Below, one piece after another: positions 25,605 through 33,172 of a stretch of 33,622 nt of DNA. Within the stretch, counting starts at the first letter, position 1, and each line of letters begins with the position of its first letter. A program made the position numbers and the translations under genes. Location: assembly GCA_021847645.1 (NCBI GenBank), contig JAJZQG010000079.1, forward strand, positions 1 to 33,622. The letters run 5' to 3'. Source of the stretch: Myxococcales bacterium (lineage in GTDB: Bacteria > Myxococcota_A > Polyangia > Polyangiales > Polyangiaceae). The notes beneath the pieces are model-generated. The model did not search any database. It was given only the letters and a program-made list of their open reading frames with translations, and had not been told where the DNA came from.

Positions 25605-27965
25605 ATGAGGAGCATGGTCGCACACAAGGCTTGTCGCAGCCTGGTCGGGCCGATTGCCGTGGCGGCGACATTGTGGGGCATGGAGGCCCGCGCGCGGGCT
25701 CAGGCGCAGGCGAGCCACGCGGCCACGACCCCGGCGGCACCGACGGTGGATCCACCGCGGCTCGTGTCCTCGCCCGAAGTGGCCTATCCGGCGACGGGCC
25801 AAGGCGAAGCCGAGGTGATCCTGCTGCTGACCGTGCAGGCGGACGGGACGGTCAAAGGTGCGCAGGCGGTGCGCGGCGAGGAGCCGTTTCGCACCGCGGC
25901 GGAGTCCGCGGCGGCCGGGTGGCGTTTCGAGCCGGCGCGGCGCAACGGCCAAGCGGTCGCGGCGCGCATCCGATTTCTGGTGCACTTCACCCCGCCGTCT
26001 CCCCCGCCGCTCGAGGAGCCGATCCCTTCGCCGCCAGGCGCGCAACCCCCGTCGCAGCAGGGCCAGCCCGCCAACGGCGCAGCTCCCGGCGCGACAACAC
26101 CGACAACGCCGCCCGCCCCGGCAACGACCGCTCTCCCCGAGACGAAGAGCCCGCCAGCGCAACAGCCGATCGAGGTCGTCGTGAAAGGCAACCGTCCGGC
26201 GCCCGGAGCATCGTCGATGGGCCGGGCGGAAGTGCGGCAATTGCCAGGCGCGTTCGGGGACCCCTTTCGCGCAATCGAGTCGATGCCGGGCGTGACTCCG
26301 ATCGTCTCGGGCCTGCCGTTCTTCTATGTACGCGGGGCGCCCCCGGGCAACGTGGGATACTTCTTCGACGGCGTGCGCGTGCCGTATCTCTATCACGTAG
26401 GATTGGGACCGTCGGTGATCCACCCGGGGTTGGTGGACCGGGTGGACCTGTATCCGGGCGGATATCCCGCGCAGTACGGCCGGTATGCGGGCGGGATCGT
26501 GTCGGCGGAGAGCACGGAGCCTCGAGCCGACCTGCACGGGGAGGGCAACATCCGTCTGTTCGACATGGGCGCGCTGGCGGAGACAGGATATGCGAACGGG
26601 CGCGGCACGGTGCTGCTGGCCGGCCGATACTCCTATACCGCTGCGATCCTGTCGCTCATCGCGAAGAACACGACGCTCGACTACCGCGACTTCGAGGCGC
26701 GTACGACCTACGACTTCACGGACAAGGACCGCGTCACGCTCTTTGGCTTCGGCTCGTACGATCTGCTCCAGCAGACGACGGCCGGGGTCACCGACACGCT
26801 GTTCGGCTCCGAGTTCTACCGTCTGGACACGCGCTACGACCACCGCTACGGGCCCGGGAGCGCGATCCGCGCGGCGGTCACGCTGGGCTTCGATCAGACG
26901 AGGGTCCCCGGGCAACCCCGCAACCAGCGCGACTACATGGTATCGGCCCGCCTGCAGGGCACTCACAAGCTGTCGGGGGTCGCACAACTGCGAGGCGGCG
27001 CCGACATCACGCTGGACGCGTACCGCGCGGACGTGAGGCCGTACGCGGATCCGGAGGATCCGGACACCATCGCGTTCAACGAGATGTTCCCCCCCCGGGA
27101 CGACGTTGCCGTCGGCGGTTGGACCGACGTGGTCTTGACCTGGCGAGGCGTGGAAGTGACGCCCGGGGTGCGCGTGGACCTGTATCGCTCGGGCAGCGCT
27201 TCGGCGGTGGGCATCGATCCGCGCATCTCGTCGAGGCTCGAGGTCGCCCGCGGCGTGCACGTCATTCACACGTTCGGGATTGCCCATCAGCCGCCGTCGT
27301 TCATCATCCCGATCCCCGGGCTGGCGATCGGCAACCTTTCAGGCGGGCTGCAGACGAGCGTGCAATCGAGCGCGGGCGTGGAGGTGGAGCTCCCGGGGGC
27401 CACGACCGCCACGGCGACAGTGTTCGAGAACATCTTCCTGAACATGACCGACACGCTGGGGGTCCGGCAGGAGGGTCAGGGCGGCGGCCCGTTCAGCCAG
27501 GCGCGCAGCCTGGGGTCCACGTACGGTGCGGAGCTGTACATCAAGCGCCGGCTGACCAGGCGCCTCGGGGGGTATCTGGCCTATACGCTGTCGCGATCGA
27601 TGCGCAGCGTGGGACAGGACCACTTCCCGAGCTCGTTCGATCGGACGCACGTGGCCAATGCGGCGGTCGCCTACGATCTCGGACGCAACTGGCGCGCCGG
27701 CACGCGCCTTACGCTGTATACGGGCGCCCCCCAGACCGATTCGGGCAACCCGCTCATTCCGCTGCCAAAGGTTGCCAACCCGCCGCGGGACCCCATGTTC
27801 TATCGCATCGATGTTCGCCTGGAGAAGCGCTGGAACTACTCGAATTCGCGATGGCTGAGCTTTGTCGCGGAGATGCTGAACGCGACGCTCCACAAGGAGG
27901 TCCTTATGGGCCACGAGATCGGCCCGGTGAGCATTCCGAGCATCGGTCTCGAAGGGGGGCTGTGA
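25605..27965 (+). CDS. TonB C-terminal domain fused to an outer-membrane receptor
   Basis: A 786-residue exported protein. After a signal peptide (to about residue 33), residues 48-128 match a TonB C-terminal domain (EVAYPATGQGEAEVILLLTV; WRFEPARRNGQAVAARIRF). A Pro-rich linker (129-188) leads to IEVVVKG at 189-195, which has the look of a TonB box. The plug follows (PFRAIESMPGV, FYVRGAPPGNVGYFFDGVRVP, GGYPAQYGRYAGGIV), then a beta-barrel to the end. Receptors of this phylum often carry this layout, but the pairing of an energiser-type domain and a receptor in one chain is unusual. Substrate is unknown. ATG 25605 is taken; ATG 25614 is possible. Its stop overlaps the next gene. Confidence 0.82.
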   Translation: MRSMVAHKACRSLVGPIAVAATLWGMEARARAQAQASHAATTPAAPTVDPPRLVSSPEVAYPATGQGEAEVILLLTVQADGTVKGAQAVRGEEPFRTAAESAAAGWRFEPARRNGQAVAARIRFLVHFTPPSPPPLEEPIPSPPGAQPPSQQGQPANGAAPGATTPTTPPAPATTALPETKSPPAQQPIEVVVKGNRPAPGASSMGRAEVRQLPGAFGDPFRAIESMPGVTPIVSGLPFFYVRGAPPGNVGYFFDGVRVPYLYHVGLGPSVIHPGLVDRVDLYPGGYPAQYGRYAGGIVSAESTEPRADLHGEGNIRLFDMGALAETGYANGRGTVLLAGRYSYTAAILSLIAKNTTLDYRDFEARTTYDFTDKDRVTLFGFGSYDLLQQTTAGVTDTLFGSEFYRLDTRYDHRYGPGSAIRAAVTLGFDQTRVPGQPRNQRDYMVSARLQGTHKLSGVAQLRGGADITLDAYRADVRPYADPEDPDTIAFNEMFPPRDDVAVGGWTDVVLTWRGVEVTPGVRVDLYRSGSASAVGIDPRISSRLEVARGVHVIHTFGIAHQPPSFIIPIPGLAIGNLSGGLQTSVQSSAGVEVELPGATTATATVFENIFLNMTDTLGVRQEGQGGGPFSQARSLGSTYGAELYIKRRLTRRLGGYLAYTLSRSMRSVGQDHFPSSFDRTHVANAAVAYDLGRNWRAGTRLTLYTGAPQTDSGNPLIPLPKVANPPRDPMFYRIDVRLEKRWNYSNSRWLSFVAEMLNATLHKEVLMGHEIGPVSIPSIGLEGGL

Positions 27966-28861
27966 TGAACGGGGCATCCGTGCGGAGATTCGCGCTGACG
28001 GTCGCGGGGCTCGTCTCGTGCCTACCGGCCGACGACCGCCCGCCTCCGGGCATCTTGCAGACGACCGTCTCGCCAAGCCCCGCCGTCAGGTCGGTCACGA
28101 CGACGGCCGACGGCTGGAGCGTGTCATTCGACCGGGTGGTCGTGGGCATCGGCCACGTGTCGCTGGGCGACGCATGCGCCAGCTACGCCGAAGCGCGCTA
28201 CGGTCGCGTGATCGACCTGGCCCAGGGAGCCGGACAGAAGCTCGGCACGCTCTATGGGCTAGGCTCGTGCGACGTGCAGTTCCGGCTGGAAGTGCCGGCG
28301 TCGGATGCGGTGCTGGGGCAAGGGGTCAGTGCCGACACACTGACACTTATGCGGACACCGGCGGACGACGCCTACGTCTCGGCCGGGGGAATCGCGCTGC
28401 TGGTAGACGGGCACGCGACCAAGGGGAATGTCGAGAAGACCTTTCACTGGCGTTTCCGCCAGGGCTATCACTACGACACGTGCTCCGCCGAGGTCGGCGG
28501 GCAGCAAGTATCCGGCGTGACGCTGACGGGCAACGTCACGGTCAACTATGATATAGAGATTGCGCCGGAGCGTCTGTTTCTGGACGACGTGTCGGACACG
28601 GCCGAGCTGCGGTTTGACCCGTTTGCGTCGGCGGACGGCAGCTCGGGCCAAGCGGACGGTGAAGTCACGCTGGCGGAGCTCGGCGAGATCGATCTGGCGC
28701 AGCTTCGAGGGACTGCCCCTTATAGCGTGCCAGCGCCGGGCGCGGGGGTTCCGGTCCAGAGCCTAGCGGATTGGGTATACCAGGTCCTGTTCCCGCGCGT
28801 CCCACAATTCCGGGACAACGGAACGTGCATTCCGCATGTGGGCGGCGGACACCACCATTGA
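27965..28861 (+). CDS. Lipoprotein with His-rich C-terminus, partner of the receptor gene
   Basis: A 298-residue lipoprotein. Lipobox LVSC places C19 as the lipidated residue. The body is beta-rich (SVSFDRVVVGIGHVSLGD, CDVQFRLEVPASD, KTFHWRFRQGYHYDTC, VNYDIEIAPERLF) and ends in VGGGHHH. A weak likeness to families with a DLL-G-x-G-Y/IRL shape (as DUF4382) is seen in VIDLAQGAGQKLGTLYGLGSCDVQFRLE, split here by eye, but is not enough for a name. ATG 27965 overlaps the receptor stop (TGATG), so the two are translationally coupled and probably work together on an outer-membrane substrate. The tail and several His/Cys residues suggest metal binding; that is inference. Confidence 0.75.
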   Translation: MNGASVRRFALTVAGLVSCLPADDRPPPGILQTTVSPSPAVRSVTTTADGWSVSFDRVVVGIGHVSLGDACASYAEARYGRVIDLAQGAGQKLGTLYGLGSCDVQFRLEVPASDAVLGQGVSADTLTLMRTPADDAYVSAGGIALLVDGHATKGNVEKTFHWRFRQGYHYDTCSAEVGGQQVSGVTLTGNVTVNYDIEIAPERLFLDDVSDTAELRFDPFASADGSSGQADGEVTLAELGEIDLAQLRGTAPYSVPAPGAGVPVQSLADWVYQVLFPRVPQFRDNGTCIPHVGGGHHH

Positions 28862-28875
28862 GACTGAGGTGTGTG

Positions 28876-30201
28876 CTACCAGATGACGGTCACGCGCTCG
28901 AGCGGGTGAGCGTCATGCCGGGGCAAATGGGCTTCGCGCGAGCCGCCGCACCGGGCGCAGGTGCCCGCAACCGGGGCGCCGGGAGGCCCGAAGGCAATGC
29001 GCGTTGCCAGGTGAATGCGCACGGCGTCACATGCTGCGCAGTGCGCGGCGAAGGCCATGGGGAACAGCGACTGCTCTCGCAGGGCTCCATCCTCGAGCAG
29101 GTAGCACCACGGCCTGAGCAACGGACGCTTGGACCACAGCGCTGCGGGCTGGCTGCCTGACATCACGTCGCGCAGCTCGTACTCGATCGAGTCGTCGCCC
29201 TCGCAGGTGACGACGCCGGAGACGGCGACGATGTGAGCGGCGCGGATGGGCGCACAGGCAGCGGCGAGCTCGACGAGCAGTTCGATGGATCGGAGCTCGC
29301 GGCGCCCCAAGCTGTCGCCAGGGGCCAGGCGTTCGACCTGGAAGAGCTCGTCTTGCAGGACGCGAGAGAGCTCGGGCTGAGCGGCCAGGGAGACGGCCAA
29401 GCGACCGACCGCACCAGCCGTCTTGCCCGAGGCGAGGCGTGCGAGGCTGAATGCGAGAGCTGCCCACTCGCGGCTGGTGAGGGCAGCGCCCGGTCGGCCG
29501 AGGGATGCAAGGGCGACACCTGTCTCGAGACGCGAGCGAGCTTCGCAGAGGCCGAGCGCGCCCAACTCCAGCGCAACGACCAGGCGAAGCAGGGTATCGG
29601 TAACGCGCGTGACGACGTGAAGCCGGGAGGATGCGTCGGGCGCAGACTCCCAGGCAGCCTGGAAGCCCGCGACGGAGATGGGCAGTTGATCGAACCCGGA
29701 AGCTGTGGGCGCAGGGACGTGTTCCTCGACGACAACGCGTGAGGAAGGCTGTGCGACGACCTCGGGCACGGGCGCCGGCTGCGCGGTGGCCTCCGGCTCG
29801 GCCTCGGGCGGGGGCTGCGAGGCGACCTTGGGCGGGGGCTGCGAGGCAACCTTGGGCGAGGGCTGCGAGGCAACCTTGGGCGGGGGCTGCGAGGCGACCT
29901 TGGGCGGGGGCTGCGAGGCGACCTTGGGCGGGGGCTGCGAGGCGACCTTGGGCTGCGCGGTGGCCTCGACGATGGGAAGGGACGGTTGCTGTTGCGGCTC
30001 CTGCGCAGGCAAAGCTGCTTGTTTCTCGCGCTCGGGCGACTCGTCGGCGGGGGTGGGCGATGGGGCGGCGTGGCCTCCACGCTTCCCTCCGGAACGTCGG
30101 CTCTTCTTCTTGTCCGAACCGCCGGCAGCGCCTGCCGCGGACTCCGGGGAGCCTGTCTTCCGCTGCGATTGCCCTTGTCTCGACTTCTTGTTCGAAGCCA
30201 C
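28876..30201 (-). CDS. Lys-rich, proline-repeat protein with C-terminal zinc ribbon
   Basis: A 441-residue soluble protein with no family that I recognise. Residues 1-60 are basic and disordered (KKKSRRSGGKRGG), residues 85-132 hold six tandem copies of KVASQPPP (one is KVASQPSP), residues about 165-340 are helical (LHVVTRVTDTLLRLVVALELGALGLC), and a zinc ribbon lies near the end (C388, C391, C415, C418 in HCAAC and TCARCGG). A basic N-terminus can bind nucleic acid or polyanions; no more can be said. GTG 30201 is preceded by GGGAGG at seven bases, which is decisive; GTG 30243 has no such site. Convergent with the lipoprotein gene, 14 bases apart. Confidence 0.82.
   Translation of the reverse strand: MASNKKSRQGQSQRKTGSPESAAGAAGGSDKKKSRRSGGKRGGHAAPSPTPADESPEREKQAALPAQEPQQQPSLPIVEATAQPKVASQPPPKVASQPPPKVASQPPPKVASQPSPKVASQPPPKVASQPPPEAEPEATAQPAPVPEVVAQPSSRVVVEEHVPAPTASGFDQLPISVAGFQAAWESAPDASSRLHVVTRVTDTLLRLVVALELGALGLCEARSRLETGVALASLGRPGAALTSREWAALAFSLARLASGKTAGAVGRLAVSLAAQPELSRVLQDELFQVERLAPGDSLGRRELRSIELLVELAAACAPIRAAHIVAVSGVVTCEGDDSIEYELRDVMSGSQPAALWSKRPLLRPWCYLLEDGALREQSLFPMAFAAHCAACDAVRIHLATRIAFGPPGAPVAGTCARCGGSREAHLPRHDAHPLERVTVIW
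29807..29950 (-). repeat. Six tandem 24-bp repeats inside the preceding gene
   Basis: Six direct repeats of 24 bases, head to tail without spacers, with only a few single-base changes between copies. Each encodes one KVASQPPP octapeptide. They are in frame, so copy-number change would lengthen or shorten the protein by eight residues without a frameshift. Confidence 0.95.
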
Positions 30202-30438
30202 GGATCGACCTCCCGCACGTTCGGTGCCCGCCCGTTTTACCACGTCGCGGTCGTGAGTGTACAGGAGGGCGGCGCGCCGGGTGCGGCAAGACGCAACAGC
30301 CGGCCAGGGCGCCTGCTCCTCCCGGCTGCGCCCTCGACGATTCCGTCAGTGCGTTTTCACACGCACCAGGAGCGCGCAAGACTACCAGGTCGCGCACATG
30401 CGCAACGAGAGCGATGCGGTATCGCGGCGCCCGGCTCT

Positions 30439-31362
30439 CTACTTCTTGGGTGCGGGCGACGGTTCGGGCGACGACGCTGCAGGAGCGCCTTGGTTGGCGC
30501 GGCCCCGCGGCATGGACTGCACGCTGTTGACGATGTCGGCCCACGTCTGCTCCTTGGACATCGTGCCCTTGTCCGCGGCTTCCTCGAGCTTGCGGTGAGC
30601 CATGCAGAACTCCCGCAACGAGTCGCGGGCTTCCATGTGCGAGGTCTGAAGCTCCGCCAGATCGCTGAACAACCCCGCATAGGTGACGCGATCGAGCATC
30701 GATTGCGAAACGCACAGCGGTCGGTTGTCGAGCACCGCACAACGCCGATCCGCCCCGGCCGTCCGCTTCTTGTCGATCTCGCTACGCGTCTCGTCGAGCT
30801 TGCCCAGTTGGTCGGTGAGGTACGCTTCCAGCCCATCGCACAGCGTCTTGACCTGCGGAGCGGCTTCCTTCACCGACTTCGCCAGGTCGTTCTTCGATGA
30901 GGTGAGCTGCTGAACGAGCTTCACCACGGCGTCCTTGGCGGCCGTCTCCTGCGGCCCGTCGGCATCGGCGAAATCGGGACCGGTCACGCCCGTCAGGGCA
31001 GCCGACAGACGCCCGGCCTGTTCCGGCTTCTCGCCTTGGGCCAACTCGCCGAGCCGCTCGGCGTGGGCAGAGAGCACGATCATGGCGCGACGCCACAGCT
31101 CGTCGCTCTTCCAGGCCTTTTCGCAGACCTCGGCCACGGGTTTGTCGGGCGATCCCGGCAGCGCCGTAACTGCCTCGTGCAGCGCGCACACCTCGCCACC
31201 GCGTGGCGTGCGCTGCGCCTCAGCGGACAGGCCGCTTCCGATTCGTCCGGCCGCCGCGCCTGACATCACGGCGCCGCCGCCGCATGCGGGCAGCAGCATC
31301 GCCAGGGCCACTGCGCCGAGCGCGCCAACGCTCCCGTGTCCTCGTGTCATGGTTGCCTTCAT
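30439..31362 (-). CDS. Helical lipoprotein of unknown function
   Basis: A 307-residue lipoprotein (lipobox LPAC, C27). The mature part is largely helical and charged, with long stretches that could form coiled coils (KDAVVKLVQQLTSSKNDLAK, DQLGKLDETRSEIDKKR) and six cysteines in pairs (VCALHE..VCEKAW, CDGLE, CAVLD..LCVSQ, FCMAH). It ends in a Pro/Ser/Ala tail. I know no family for it. ATG 31362 is preceded by AGGAGG at a short three-base spacing. A perfect 11-bp inverted repeat lies 37-59 bases upstream. It is 237 bases from the basic zinc-ribbon gene on the same strand. Confidence 0.75.
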   Translation of the reverse strand: MKATMTRGHGSVGALGAVALAMLLPACGGGAVMSGAAAGRIGSGLSAEAQRTPRGGEVCALHEAVTALPGSPDKPVAEVCEKAWKSDELWRRAMIVLSAHAERLGELAQGEKPEQAGRLSAALTGVTGPDFADADGPQETAAKDAVVKLVQQLTSSKNDLAKSVKEAAPQVKTLCDGLEAYLTDQLGKLDETRSEIDKKRTAGADRRCAVLDNRPLCVSQSMLDRVTYAGLFSDLAELQTSHMEARDSLREFCMAHRKLEEAADKGTMSKEQTWADIVNSVQSMPRGRANQGAPAASSPEPSPAPKK

Positions 31363-31398
31363 GGACCTCCTCTACCGCAACTCGACACGCCTGCAAAG

Positions 31399-31421
31399 CA
31401 TGCAAGCGGGCCGCTTGCATG
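31399..31421. promoter_or_regulatory. Perfect palindrome upstream of the helical lipoprotein gene
   Basis: Arms CATGCAAGCGG and CCGCTTGCATG are exact inverted repeats of 11 bases around a single central G. It lies 37-59 bases upstream of ATG 31362. A dimeric regulator's operator or a hairpin would both fit. It has no T-run, so a terminator is unlikely. Confidence 0.5.
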
Positions 31422-31463
31422 TTCGGACGGACAATCTGCGACGGGCACGCCGCGCAAGACAAA

Positions 31464-31753
31464 ATGTGTTACATGCGAGAAGGGTCGTCGCGCGCATTCG
31501 GCTGGACGGCACAGTCCATCACCCTGCCGGACAACTGCCGCACAAAGGGCGCTCGCATCCAGTTCCAGGCCAAGGGCCAGAACGTATGGCGGCTGATGGA
31601 CCCCGGCTGGTACGTGAACACCGTGAAGGTGAACTGCGCCGTTGGCGCGAAGGCCGGGGTCCGATCGACGGCTGCTCGGCCAGGACGAGCGCGGACTGCG
31701 TTGACACATCGCAGGCTCAGCGCGGCGGAGGCGGCAGGATCGACGCGATGTAG
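31464..31753 (+). pseudogene. Possible small gene broken by a frameshift
   Basis: From ATG 31464 (or 31473) to about 31655 the frame has strong third-base G/C bias and a non-random, Asn/Gln/Trp/Val-rich protein (SITLPDNCRTKGARIQFQ, VWRLMDPGWYVNTVKVNC). Then the bias falls in this frame, which runs on to 31784 with Arg/Ala-rich residues, while another frame takes up the bias and gives GPIDGCSARTSADCVDTSQ to a stop at 31753. A one-step frameshift near 31650 would join them. No signal peptide or ribosome binding site is seen, so the N-terminus may be missing. The 3' end overlaps the gene on the other strand. It may be a relic, or the shift may be a sequencing error. Confidence 0.3.
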
Positions 31754-32178
31754 CGGCGGCCATACTCGGGAGCGAACACAGTGACGGATTCCACGGGGAA
31801 GGAAGGACTCTTGCGCGCCGACGCCGCGTACAGTCGAATGCCGAAACGAAGAGACGTGAGACCAGAGTGCTCGAGCTTCAGACCGGGGTCGATCGAGAGC
31901 AACCACGCTTCGAGATCGGCGAAACGCTGGCGCAACAGCGGGCGCCCCTGGAAGGTCGGGCTGGCCGGACCGCGGAACTCGAACGCCTCGGCCAGGTCGT
32001 GAGGGCCATAGTGCACACGGATGCCCAGATCGCCGAACGTGTCCCGGGGCGTCGACGGCTCACCGGCGCCCGCTTGGGAGCCGAGTTGCGCCCGAACTTG
32101 CGCAGCCGTCATGCCGAACCTCAGCGGGCCCGCGGACCGATTGGGGTCAACCTCGAAATCGATGATGGCGTGCTTCAT
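31717..32178 (-). CDS. Small protein of unknown function, perhaps immunity-protein-like
   Basis: A 153-residue soluble protein without signal peptide. The stretch GPLRFGMTAAQVRAQLG followed by DTFGDLGIRVHYG and EAFEFRG recalls a pattern common in small immunity-like and regulatory proteins of several phyla (G-x-x-x-G-M-T-x-x-x-V-x-x-x-L-G). That is a by-eye likeness only and no toxin gene is evident. The start ATG 32178 follows the stop of the Cys-rich repeat gene by 55 bases on the same strand, so they could be transcribed together. Good codon bias supports it as real. Its 3' end overlaps the possible broken gene on the opposite strand. Confidence 0.65.
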   Translation of the reverse strand: MKHAIIDFEVDPNRSAGPLRFGMTAAQVRAQLGSQAGAGEPSTPRDTFGDLGIRVHYGPHDLAEAFEFRGPASPTFQGRPLLRQRFADLEAWLLSIDPGLKLEHSGLTSLRFGIRLYAASARKSPSFPVESVTVFAPEYGRRYIASILPPPPR

Positions 32179-32233
32179 GACGGGCCACGCTTATAGCACG
32201 ACATTCGGACGATTCAGAGAGCGTGTCGCCAGG

Positions 32234-33172
32234 TCAGCCCTCGCAGCAGTAGTCAGTCAAGCCGTTGGCCCCTGCCACGCCCGTGCTGCACGTCAGGTTC
32301 GAGTCGCTCGCACTCGGCGGGTCGGAGCCTGTGCAAGAATAGCCGACAGACCCGCCGGCGCAGCCCGTGACGGAGCTGTCGACGGCGCACGTGGCTGCGC
32401 CTGTCACCTGGCAGCAGTAGTCGGTCAAGCCGTTGGCCCCCGCGATTCCCGCGCCGCAGGTCAGCGTCGCGTCGGCCTGGCTTGGAGTGTCCGTCGACGA
32501 GCACGAGTAGCCCGTCGCATTGCCCGTGCAGCCGGTGACCGTGTTGTCCGCCGCGCAGGTGCTCGCCGTGCCGGCTACACAGCAGTAGTCGGTCAAGCCG
32601 TCGGAGCCGGCCACACCGGCTCCGCAGGTCAGCGCGGGGTCGAGTTGGCTCGGGATCTCGGTGCCCGTGCACGAGTATCCCGTCGAGCCACTGGTGCACC
32701 CGACGACGCCGCCGTCCACGGCGCACGTTCCGGTCGAGCTGCTCACGCAGCAGTAGGCGGTCGCGCCGTCGGCGCCGATCACGCCTGCGCCGCAGGTCAG
32801 CGTGGCGTCGCTTTGCAGCGGCACGTCGGCGCCAGTACACGAGTAGCCGATCTGGGCGGCGGGACACGAAACCAGAGCGTCCGTGGCGCAGGTCAGCGAC
32901 GCGCTCTTGCTGCAGCAATAGGCGGTGGAACCACTGGTGGTGGAAATGCCCGCGCTGCACGACAAGGCGGTATTGCTCTGCTCGGGCTTGTCGGCTCCGG
33001 TACACGAGTAGCCCACTGCGCTCCCCGTACAGCCGGTGACACTCCAGTCCTCCGAGCAGCTGCCTCCGTTCGTCGTATTGACCGTACATCGGGCGGAGGC
33101 CAGTGCCGCCATGGCGACCGCAGCCGGTATCGTCGCCTTGCTCATGAGCCAGAGAATCCCGCTGAACCTCAT
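32234..33172 (-). CDS. Exported protein of five six-cysteine repeats
   Basis: A 312-residue protein with an N-terminal signal sequence (about residues 1-28) and then five repeats of 55-56 residues. In each, cysteines follow C-x7/8-C-x8-C-x14-C-x13-C-C, beginning at C39, C95, C150, C206 and C262, which gives 30 regular cysteines plus C29. Between them, repeated wording such as GYSCTG, LTCGAG and GLTDYCC is nearly constant. The pairs suggest three disulfides per unit and a stiff, secreted rod or a surface-exposed adhesin-like protein; no named domain is recognised. ATG 33172 has GGAGG nine bases upstream. Repeat units 3-5 are the most alike, implying recent duplication. Confidence 0.85.
   Translation of the reverse strand: MRFSGILWLMSKATIPAAVAMAALASARCTVNTTNGGSCSEDWSVTGCTGSAVGYSCTGADKPEQSNTALSCSAGISTTSGSTAYCCSKSASLTCATDALVSCPAAQIGYSCTGADVPLQSDATLTCGAGVIGADGATAYCCVSSSTGTCAVDGGVVGCTSGSTGYSCTGTEIPSQLDPALTCGAGVAGSDGLTDYCCVAGTASTCAADNTVTGCTGNATGYSCSSTDTPSQADATLTCGAGIAGANGLTDYCCQVTGAATCAVDSSVTGCAGGSVGYSCTGSDPPSASDSNLTCSTGVAGANGLTDYCCEG
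32243..33058 (-). repeat. Five tandem ~168-bp repeats encoding cysteine modules
   Basis: The repeats run head to tail, with periods of 56, 55, 56 and 56 codons. They lie entirely inside the Cys-rich protein gene and are clearest at the protein level. Confidence 0.9.

Noticed and set aside
25371..27287. A very long minus-strand frame extending the fumarase N-terminus
   Set aside because: It mirrors the receptor gene on the plus strand, its Arg/His/Gln-rich residues are typical of antisense frames, and FumC is complete from 25370.
29807..29950. Tandem 24-bp repeats as a CRISPR array
   Set aside because: No spacers lie between the units, and each unit is one in-frame octapeptide.
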